From an uncultured Candidatus Saccharibacteria bacterium (GTDB lineage: Bacteria; Patescibacteriota; Saccharimonadia; Saccharimonadales; Saccharimonadaceae), in the NCBI GenBank assembly GCA_938036625.1, contig CALHQH010000027.1:1-29214 (forward strand): a stretch of 29,214 bases of DNA, written 5' to 3'. Each line of letters starts with the position of its first letter. The first letter of the stretch is position 1. The notes beneath the pieces were generated by a model. The model had not been told where the DNA came from. It searched no databases and worked only from the letters and a program-made list of their open reading frames with translations. This document shows positions 15,466 to 21,881 of this stretch, piece after piece. Position numbers and translations under genes: made by a program.

Positions 15466-16200
15466 TTATTTCATCTGCATTGCTTGATACAGCTGCACCC
15501 ATTGCTTGGGCCGGAGCTCTGACGGCTTGCGCTCAGGATCGATGCCAAGCTGAGCTCGCGGCAGGGCAGCGAAGCGTCGTGGCTCGGCGTAGTGCTGCGC
15601 CACAAACTGGCTGTACGCTGTCTGCTGATTGCGGGGCAGCCAGGGCTCGGTGCGCGGCAAGAGCTCAAGCAATACTGTATCGACGGCGGGTGGCGGTGTG
15701 AAATCTGTCCGGCGCAAGCGGTAGCGGATCCGCGCCTGCCACCACGGTGCCAGCTGAGCACCCAGTGCCGCCGTAAAGTGACGGTCGCTCGGCACAAGCT
15801 TCAACGCAAACTGGCGCTGAACGATGAGATAGATCGCCTGTGGTGGAGTGGAAGCAGTGGTGAGCATCCGCACGATATCGGCACTGAGCGCAAATGGGAT
15901 ATTGGCAAATACTTTATACGGTTCAGCAGGAAGGGTAAGCTGGCGGATATCGGCCGCGATGATCCGGACATGTGGCACGGAGGCAGTGTGCCTGCGCAGA
16001 GCATCGAGCGCCCGTGGCTCATTCTCGACCGCCACCACCTGCTGGCAGCGCCGCGCCAAGGCACTCGTAATGACGCCGCTACCTGCCCCGAGGTCATAAA
16101 CCGTATCGCGCCGGCGGATAGTACTATGACCCAGTAAGATAGCCGCCACGCGGGGGCTGCGCAAAAAATGTTGGCCGTGGCTGGCAACGCGTCGTTTCAT
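15466..16200 (-). CDS. rRNA adenine N6-dimethyltransferase, Erm/KsgA family
   Basis: A 244-aa SAM-dependent methylase. The pattern is GQHFL (9-13), motif I DLGAGSG (36-42), VVAVENEPR, then NIPFALSADIVRML (100-113) and a C-terminal domain with DFTPPPAVDTVLLELL. The NIPF motif followed by S-x-D-I-V, the short length and the PPPAVD stretch point to the Erm branch (23S rRNA A2058) rather than to KsgA (16S, usually NLPYNIS and ~270 aa). Erm enzymes give macrolide-lincosamide-streptogramin resistance. Which rRNA is modified here cannot be decided by eye. The ATG follows an extended -10 by 6 nt, so the mRNA is probably leaderless. It is convergent with the GT39-like gene and divergent from the phosphoketolase-like gene. 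Confidence 0.85.
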   Translation of the reverse strand: MKRRVASHGQHFLRSPRVAAILLGHSTIRRRDTVYDLGAGSGVITSALARRCQQVVAVENEPRALDALRRHTASVPHVRIIAADIRQLTLPAEPYKVFANIPFALSADIVRMLTTASTPPQAIYLIVQRQFALKLVPSDRHFTAALGAQLAPWWQARIRYRLRRTDFTPPPAVDTVLLELLPRTEPWLPRNQQTAYSQFVAQHYAEPRRFAALPRAQLGIDPERKPSELRPKQWVQLYQAMQMK

Positions 16201-16206
16201 ACTGGT

Positions 16207-16215
16207 AGTGTAGCA
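16207..16215 (-). promoter_or_regulatory. Extended -10 for leaderless methylase mRNA
   Basis: On the minus strand TGC precedes TACACT (16212-16207), which ends 6 nt before the ATG at 16200. Confidence 0.6.
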
Positions 16216-16283
16216 GACAAACCTATGGGTCGTAAACGCGCATAATCTCGTCTCGGCCTATTCCGTCAGCAAGCACAAGCGTG

Positions 16284-16289
16284 TATACT
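16284..16289 (+). promoter_or_regulatory. -10 for leaderless mRNA of the phosphoketolase-like gene
   Basis: TATACT (16284-16289) lies 7 nt before the ATG at 16297; no ribosome-binding site is present. Confidence 0.6.
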
Positions 16290-16296
16290 AGAAGCA

Positions 16297-18648
16297 ATGG
16301 ATACGAATGGTGGGATGATGCGCTACCGGCAAGCGGCCTATTATACTGTGCTAGCACAGCGTGTACTCTGGCGCACCCCGCCAGCTGGACAGCCATTGCA
16401 AACAAGCGATATAAAGCAGCTTTACTCGGATGAGCTCCGGGTAGCGCTTGCGGCGGACTTTGCGCTGAGTTTTAGCTTGGCTCAGATTGCGGAGTATGAT
16501 CAATCAGATGGCACAGCACCGCTGATTATTACCGATCGTGAGCGATGGGCGGCAGCGTGCGCTCATGCGCTCGTCTATGATGCATTGCAACCTGGCTGCG
16601 ATATTGCGCGCTCGCAAGCGGGGATTGATGCGCTCTGCGCACTGGCACACCCTCCGCAAACCTCACTATCTAGCACAATACACCTCTGTGATACCAACCT
16701 TGGTGGCGTGCTGGCCCAGGCAAGCGGCATGGTGCTTAGCCAGCCGGAGCAAACGGTCTACTGCTTGATCGATAGCGCGGTGGCCCAAGACGATACCCCG
16801 TGGCACGTTGCCAAACTGTTGAGCCCAGCAGCTGACGGCACGATTATCCCGATCATTCAGCTACGACCCAAGACGCTGCTCGCCACGCTTTCCACCTACG
16901 AGCTGCTTGCACTTTTTATTGGCTATGGGTATGAGCCACGAATCATTGACTGCACCACAGCTGACCCGTGCCAGCCAGATGCAGACTACACTGCTGCGCT
17001 CGCGTGGGCAACTGAGCGCACTGCTGCTTTGCGCCAGCCAGCCCAACCGCGCCCACACAAAGCTCGCCGACCACTGTTGCTTGTGCGCACTCCAGAACAG
17101 TTTGAGACGCTACTAGACGATGACGAAGCACAAGAGGACTCGCTCGCTCCGGCCAAGAATGATAGTGGCGATGTTCAGCCATCAAGCATCGCCCGGGCAC
17201 AGGCAGCGCTTGCTCACCGCAAAGCAGGTGGCGCTGACTCGAGCCAGGTAGGCATGCAGGTATGGCTTGCTCAGGTGCTTGCGTGGTGTGAGCCAGAGAA
17301 TCTCTTCGATACAGCAGGTAATCTAATCCTTACCAAGGCAAAAGCTCTGCCGCACACGGCTGCAGCTCATGCCGATAATGACTCCTCCTTAGGTACAGCT
17401 CAGCTCACCGCTACGCAGCCCGCCCTGTCGGCCACGCGACTACGCCGGCCGGCTATTGAGCCCTATGCGGTCGTTGCGACGCCACCTGGCACGCAGCGCA
17501 GCAACACGCTCTCTAGTGTTGGTTCGTACCTGGCCGATCTTGCCAAAGATGCAGCGCCAGATAACTTCCGGCTGTTTATAAGTCCGTCGCTGCAGAGCGG
17601 TACGCTTGCTCAGCGTTTTGCATCAAACCCGCGAGCCTGGCAGTGGGGCAGTCAGCCCAGCACAGCGCCACACGCACCAGATGGCTACACAATGAGCTAC
17701 CCAGCAGCAGGTGCGCTACGCGGTATGCAACTTGGCTATCTGGAGCAGGGGAGGCAAAGCGTCTTCGTTGGAGCGTCCCCGCATGAAGACATGAGCGCGG
17801 CAAGTCGCTCTTATACTGTAGCTCTGGCGAGTCAGCCAAGCGATGCGCCACTACCTAGCCTCAACACTATTCTCTCGCATCAGAGCGCTGAGCAGATAAC
17901 CAATGCGCTTGATCAGCGAGATGCCCCCACAACGGTCTACTTCCCAGCCGATAGCAACTGCGCAGTGGTAGCACTTGATATGATGCTGTCGAGCACGCAG
18001 GTGATCAATGTGTTGCATGCGAGCGATACCACGCAGCCTACCTGGCTCACCACCAAGGCGGCACGCGCTCAGATGCAGGCAGGCCTTGCTACGTGGAACT
18101 TCGCGAGCCAGACCAATCCAGACATTGTACTTGCCGCGTGCGGTGATGTTGCTACTACAGAGGTACTGGCCGCCATTGAGCTTATCAATCAGTCTTGCCC
18201 GGCTGCCCGGGTGCGCTGCGTCAATATCTCGAGCCTCACACCACGTGGCTTTGGCACGCTGGCCCAACCTGTCTCGCAGCGAACGCTCGCGCGCACCTTG
18301 ACGACAACCAAGCCGGTGATTATCGCCTATCCGGGCGAGGAGCGCTCCCTCGCTGCGACGCTCTTTGCCTATGGAGTCGATGGCCGGCAGTTCGACATTC
18401 ACAGCTTCGGTCTAACGCCTCACGGCGACACGCTCATGATGAACCTCATCCACCAGCAGGCTAGCCGCTATGATCTTGCTGTTGCCGCTGCAACGTGCCT
18501 TAGTGCAACAGGCATTATCTCCCCAGACGATGCCCAGCACCTCACGGGGCACTGCCACGCAGCGATTGAGCAGTGCCTCGCCCACGCACGCGAGCACCAC
18601 ACCGACCACCCGATGGTCACCACCTGGCAGTGGCAGCAAGGGCAGTAG
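16297..18648 (+). CDS. Phosphoketolase-like protein lacking the catalytic TPP motif
   Basis: At 783 aa it has the length and domain order of xylulose-5-P/fructose-6-P phosphoketolase. The C-terminus matches family blocks: VYFPADSNCAVVALDMML, VINVLHASDTTQPTWLTTKA, WNFASQTNPDIVLAACGDV (~600), AARVRCVNISSLTP, then KPVIIAYPGEERSLAATLFA (~670). Near 155-190 CLIDSAVAQDDTPWHVAKLL with SPAADGTIIPIIQL occupies the place of GDGEAETGP..WHSNKFL..DGAVLPILHL, so the GDG thiamine-diphosphate/Mg2+ motif is gone. The GPGHG loop and HNGFSHQDPG segment are also not found. An Ala/Pro/Asp-rich linker lies at roughly 255-310. The frame is intact, so a selected non-catalytic role, perhaps scaffold or regulator of an active phosphoketolase encoded elsewhere, is more likely than decay. 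Confidence 0.75.
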   Translation: MDTNGGMMRYRQAAYYTVLAQRVLWRTPPAGQPLQTSDIKQLYSDELRVALAADFALSFSLAQIAEYDQSDGTAPLIITDRERWAAACAHALVYDALQPGCDIARSQAGIDALCALAHPPQTSLSSTIHLCDTNLGGVLAQASGMVLSQPEQTVYCLIDSAVAQDDTPWHVAKLLSPAADGTIIPIIQLRPKTLLATLSTYELLALFIGYGYEPRIIDCTTADPCQPDADYTAALAWATERTAALRQPAQPRPHKARRPLLLVRTPEQFETLLDDDEAQEDSLAPAKNDSGDVQPSSIARAQAALAHRKAGGADSSQVGMQVWLAQVLAWCEPENLFDTAGNLILTKAKALPHTAAAHADNDSSLGTAQLTATQPALSATRLRRPAIEPYAVVATPPGTQRSNTLSSVGSYLADLAKDAAPDNFRLFISPSLQSGTLAQRFASNPRAWQWGSQPSTAPHAPDGYTMSYPAAGALRGMQLGYLEQGRQSVFVGASPHEDMSAASRSYTVALASQPSDAPLPSLNTILSHQSAEQITNALDQRDAPTTVYFPADSNCAVVALDMMLSSTQVINVLHASDTTQPTWLTTKAARAQMQAGLATWNFASQTNPDIVLAACGDVATTEVLAAIELINQSCPAARVRCVNISSLTPRGFGTLAQPVSQRTLARTLTTTKPVIIAYPGEERSLAATLFAYGVDGRQFDIHSFGLTPHGDTLMMNLIHQQASRYDLAVAAATCLSATGIISPDDAQHLTGHCHAAIEQCLAHAREHHTDHPMVTTWQWQQGQ

Positions 18649-18696
18649 AGAAGGCCCGTGCACCACTCATCGATACCGCCATCACCTCGCGACACA

Positions 18697-18705
18697 TGGT
18701 ATACT
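18697..18705 (+). promoter_or_regulatory. Extended -10 for leaderless mRNA of the RNA methylase
   Basis: TGG precedes TATACT (18700-18705); the ATG follows after 8 nt at 18714. Confidence 0.65.
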
Positions 18706-18713
18706 AGACTATA

Positions 18714-20033
18714 ATGAGAAAACCAACATTTGCAACAATCCAGCTTGAAAAGATCGTCGGTGGTGGGCAAGCTCTCGGCACACTTGATGATGGCCGCAAA
18801 GCCTTCGTCTGGGGTGGGCTACCGGGCGAGACTGTTACTATCCGCATCACCAAGAAGAAGTCGCACTTCGTCGAAGGAGTGGTGACTGAGGTGCTCGCTG
18901 CTTCGCTCGAGCGCATTACCCCGCGCGACCCCGAGAGCTACCTCAGCACCAGCCCATGGCAAATTATGCCGCTGGCAAGCGAGCAACATTACAAGGCAGC
19001 GCTGATCGAGGAGGCCTTTGAGCTGCACGATATTGTCCTGCCAGAGCCGATCGACGTTTTTTGCGATGATATACCCTATGGCTACCGTAATAAAGTTGAG
19101 CTGAGTTGGTATAGCGACAGGGCAGAGGATGGCACCGAGACGCTCGACCTCGCGTTCTTTCGGCGGGGGAGCAAGGGTAAAATTGTCGTTGACGGGACGA
19201 GCTTAGCTCGGCCAGAGATCAACCAGCTCGCCCGGCAGGTGCGCGACCTGCTGCGCACCAAGCAGGTGACGGCGCGCCAACTCAAGACACTGCTCATCCG
19301 CTGCGACCAAGCCGGCCACTGCGTGTGGCAGCTCTATACCAAAGACCGCCTAGGGGATGTTATGAGCCCTGACGAAGCTACCACTTTACCAGCCCAGGGC
19401 GGCGAGATTATCTACTCCAACCCCCGTTCGCCAGCCAGTCGCATCACCGAGCGCTTGGCATGCTTTGGTGATCCTGTCTTGCAGGATACCATTCTTGGCG
19501 TGCCGTTTCGCTATGCCACCGAGGGATTCTTCCAGGTTAATCTGCCTGTCTACGAGCAAGCCCTGCGCGATATGCAGCGGTTCGTCCAGGTGGAGGATGG
19601 CACGTCACAGCCCACGCTCGACCTCTATGCTGGGGTGGGGACGATTGGCCTAACAATCGGCAGTGATAACGTCACGCTAGTGGAGATCAACGCCGATGCA
19701 GTGCGCGAAATGCAGCGCAACATCCGCCAGCTAGGCCGCACGAGCCAAGCCAAGGCCATTCTCGCACCCAGCGAGCAAGCACTGGAATATATTACTGGCG
19801 ATGCGCTTATTATCCTCGACCCGCCACGTGCTGGCCTCCACACCGATGTCATTACCAAACTCCTCGCCACCCAGCCGCAGCGCATCCTCTACCTCAGTTG
19901 CAACCCCGTCACTCAAGCGCGCGACGTGGCGCTTCTTGCCACGCACTACGGCATTGCCTACCACCGGGGCTACAATTTCTTCCCCCGCACGCCGCATAGT
20001 GAGCATTTGGTAGTGCTTGACCGGCTTACGTAG
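18714..20033 (+). CDS. RNA uracil-C5 methyltransferase, TrmA/RlmD family, without Fe-S cysteines
   Basis: These enzymes make 5-methyluridine in tRNA or 23S rRNA using SAM. Residues 1-62 look like a TRAM RNA-binding domain (IQLEKIVGGGQALGTLDDGRK). YGYRNKVELSW (122-132) is the usual central block. The Rossmann domain has DLYAGVGTIG (303-312), LDPPRAGL (368-375) and YLSCNPVT (393-400) with the nucleophile Cys396. The four cysteines that bind a 4Fe-4S cluster in RlmD (CPHFGVCGGC type) are replaced by RDPESYLSTSPWQIMP at 71-86, so the cluster is absent. Length of 439 aa is normal. Whether the target is tRNA U54 or a 23S site is not decidable here. The mRNA is probably leaderless. Confidence 0.93.
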   Translation: MRKPTFATIQLEKIVGGGQALGTLDDGRKAFVWGGLPGETVTIRITKKKSHFVEGVVTEVLAASLERITPRDPESYLSTSPWQIMPLASEQHYKAALIEEAFELHDIVLPEPIDVFCDDIPYGYRNKVELSWYSDRAEDGTETLDLAFFRRGSKGKIVVDGTSLARPEINQLARQVRDLLRTKQVTARQLKTLLIRCDQAGHCVWQLYTKDRLGDVMSPDEATTLPAQGGEIIYSNPRSPASRITERLACFGDPVLQDTILGVPFRYATEGFFQVNLPVYEQALRDMQRFVQVEDGTSQPTLDLYAGVGTIGLTIGSDNVTLVEINADAVREMQRNIRQLGRTSQAKAILAPSEQALEYITGDALIILDPPRAGLHTDVITKLLATQPQRILYLSCNPVTQARDVALLATHYGIAYHRGYNFFPRTPHSEHLVVLDRLT

Positions 20034-20052
20034 ATAAAATTGTGCATACTTA

Positions 20053-20081
20053 TTGACACAATCACCATATATTGATATATA
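20053..20081 (+). promoter_or_regulatory. Consensus-like promoter of the 20117 gene
   Basis: TTGACA (20053-20058), a 17-nt spacer and TATATA (20076-20081). The element from TTGACA through TATATTGATATATA is strikingly like that at 28442-28472. The predicted start near 20088 leaves a 29-nt leader and excludes the TTG at 20072 as start codon. Confidence 0.75.
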
Positions 20082-20116
20082 TATTAGCTTTTGAGTTATC
20101 CTGCTCAGAAGCTTCC

Positions 20117-20536
20117 ATGACAAGCAGAGAGGTTGTGAGCAAAATGGCTCAGCTGATCCCTGTAGCAGTCCTCCGTGAATACCAGATGGATGAGGAGAAC
20201 TATCTGAGGAGCCAGATGGCCTACCGAGCTAGGCGAATCGCAAGCTTCAAAGAGCGGGACATCCCGCATATCGTCGAGCGATTTACCAGCGAAGTAGGAG
20301 ATCGCGATGTGCGAGATTGTGTGCTATGTCTCTACATTCTTGAAGATTTAAGTATCATCAAGGATAGTGACAGTTGCACACAGGCTTTACGCCACGCGCT
20401 ACAGCAAGTCGACTCACGTGTCACCGATGTCTATATTGGCTCCAACCGAGCATACGGGACATCCTATGACGCAGACTTTCGGACATGCAACGTTTTTGTT
20501 GCCTTCGGATCAGGAGAGGAGGAGTCTGCAGGCTAA
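20117..20536 (+). CDS. Hypothetical protein, 139 aa
   Basis: Not recognised. A soluble, charged, mainly helical protein with three cysteines in the middle (DCVLCLYI, DSCTQ) and an Arg-rich region (AYRARRIASFKERD). No signal peptide or TM segment. The ATG at 20117 is the first after the predicted start site, with no good ribosome-binding site; the ATG at 20144 is an alternative. Its promoter resembles that of the large RNA locus at the right end of the window, hinting at shared control. The 200 nt between its stop and the next gene hold only the next promoter. Confidence 0.55.
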   Translation: MTSREVVSKMAQLIPVAVLREYQMDEENYLRSQMAYRARRIASFKERDIPHIVERFTSEVGDRDVRDCVLCLYILEDLSIIKDSDSCTQALRHALQQVDSRVTDVYIGSNRAYGTSYDADFRTCNVFVAFGSGEEESAG

Positions 20537-20723
20537 CGAAGCCTCGCGGCGAACCTCTGACTCGCCTTGCTGCTTGTCATGTTCGCCCTGTGAGGAGCAT
20601 TTGGTGTTTTTCTGTCGATAGTGAGCACACCTTTGAATTATCTTATTACGCAATTATCACCTCACATCGCGGGCCAAGAATAGGAATGACAGTGTTGGAT
20701 TAGACGCCTGCATGCTAATAGGC

Positions 20724-20729
20724 TATAAT
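20724..20729 (+). promoter_or_regulatory. -10 for leaderless mRNA of the 20737 gene
   Basis: TATAAT (20724-20729) ends 7 nt before the ATG; there is no ribosome-binding site and no good -35. Confidence 0.65.
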
Positions 20730-20736
20730 AAGTTTT

Positions 20737-21255
20737 ATGCGACGCTCTACCCGAAGAAAGATTATTATCGTTGGAGTTCTCCTTATCACCTACAGTGCTA
20801 TTACGTACGGTCTTCCCTATCTGCTTTTGGATGCACCGTTCGCACGGGTTAATGCAACTGAGACGCTTAAGCAGCGCTTTTCTCGCGAATATACGCAATC
20901 GCTTGATGTCAAATATAGCAAAGGGTCGCCTCAGCTCAGCCGCGAAAGCCCAAGTGGCACAGTGCTTGGCTACGTCACAGACACGAAGACACGCCAGAAG
21001 CTGCTCCAGGCTCAGCCTTTTATTGATTGCTCTGGTGGCTGCTCGTCGTGGCAGCCGTATAGTGAGTATGGTAAGATATCGCCACTGCTTAGTATCGAGC
21101 AAAATTCATCACCCGACTCGCGCAACATTCTTCGCACGGCAACAGGAGAGGGAGGTCAGTGTGTTGCTCGCTACCATCCAGAGTCGCACGGTGATATATT
21201 CTGCTTGTCGCCTTCGACAGGGGCGTTTGCGTACGGGTATGATGGTGCATCGTAG
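20737..21255 (+). CDS. Secreted or membrane-anchored small protein, 172 aa
   Basis: Not recognised. A basic start (MRRSTRRK) and one hydrophobic helix (residues 9-32) make a signal anchor or signal peptide without a clear cleavage site. The remaining 140 residues are Ser/Gly/Pro-rich and would face outside. They carry four cysteines (DCSGGCSSW near 97-105, QCVARYH near 141, IFCLSP near 155) that could form two disulfides. For an episymbiont a surface protein is of interest, but nothing identifies its partner. A short GGGTG-TGA-CACCC hairpin right after the stop may act as a weak terminator. Confidence 0.65.
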   Translation: MRRSTRRKIIIVGVLLITYSAITYGLPYLLLDAPFARVNATETLKQRFSREYTQSLDVKYSKGSPQLSRESPSGTVLGYVTDTKTRQKLLQAQPFIDCSGGCSSWQPYSEYGKISPLLSIEQNSSPDSRNILRTATGEGGQCVARYHPESHGDIFCLSPSTGAFAYGYDGAS

Positions 21256-21329
21256 GGGTGTGACACCCTGATTTCTATCAACTCCCGCCTCACTCTCTAT
21301 ATTGGGGGGACTACGATAACGTGTCCTAA

Positions 21330-21581
21330 TCAGCTATTGAGCTCTTTGTGGCATGCGTAAGTGATCCTATCGCTCAAGTTGTTGATTGTCTGCCGATCGG
21401 CAACACCCGTTACCTCTTGCAGCCATTCCCAACCTTTTATGTCGGGTGCATAATCGCCCATCGTAAGCTCGTCAATTGCCCGTGTAAGATTAAACCATTC
21501 TTTCGCGGTAAAGGTGATGGTGACGGGCTTGTCGTAGTCGTATTTTTTACCTGAACTCGATGTTGGGTCAGTGGATGACAT
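21330..21581 (-). CDS. Hypothetical small protein, 83 aa
   Basis: Not recognised. A Ser/Asp/Lys-rich start of about 15 residues precedes a compact helical body with several Trp (KEWFNLTRAIDEL, GWEWLQEV). Soluble and acidic. A strong ribosome-binding site AAAGGAG lies 5 nt before the ATG, which supports it as a real gene. It is last in the minus-strand cluster after the P-type ATPase. A 15-nt palindrome at 21600 lies just upstream. Confidence 0.65.
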   Translation of the reverse strand: MSSTDPTSSSGKKYDYDKPVTITFTAKEWFNLTRAIDELTMGDYAPDIKGWEWLQEVTGVADRQTINNLSDRITYACHKELNS

Positions 21582-21599
21582 ATAAACTCCTTTGTGGTA

Positions 21600-21614
21600 T
21601 TAGTGTTACACTAA
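21600..21614. promoter_or_regulatory. Perfect 15-nt palindrome before the 83-aa gene
   Basis: TTAGTGT-T-ACACTAA is a perfect 7-1-7 inverted repeat, 7 nt upstream of the ribosome-binding site of the 21581 gene and 21 nt after the stop of the 21838 gene. With no T run on either side it looks more like an operator than a terminator. Confidence 0.45.
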
Positions 21615-21634
21615 ACATATCTCGAGTTGCGTTT

Positions 21635-21838
21635 TTAATCAGGTATCGTCGGTGTAGGCAAGTGAATTGACAAGATATTGAGACGCTGCATGGCATCAAT
21701 GAGCACCAAGAGGGGCTCTTTCTTGGCCTCTGGTGTGCCTGGTGGAGTGAAGCCTGCGTTGGCAAATGCCGCCAGGAGTTCGTTGTTGGACAGTAGACGG
21801 TACAGCGAGTCACAAGAGACTACCCGTGTTGTGCCCAT
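21635..21838 (-). CDS. Hypothetical small protein, 67 aa
   Basis: Not recognised. From the ATG at 21838 the protein reads MGTTRVVSCDSLYRLLSNNE, then a short helical body ending LPTPTIPD. The frame is open 23 codons further up, but those codons overlap the promoter-like TATACT at 21859-21854 (minus), which would start transcription about 9 nt before this ATG. No ribosome-binding site is seen. It lies 43 nt downstream of the P-type ATPase. Confidence 0.45.
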   Translation of the reverse strand: MGTTRVVSCDSLYRLLSNNELLAAFANAGFTPPGTPEAKKEPLLVLIDAMQRLNILSIHLPTPTIPD

Positions 21839-21881
21839 TTTGTCTATAAAGTAAGTATAATTTGCTGCTTTGTATTTTGCG

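Noticed and set aside
20072..20116. TTG start for the 139-aa gene
   Set aside because: It lies inside the promoter, upstream of the predicted transcription start.
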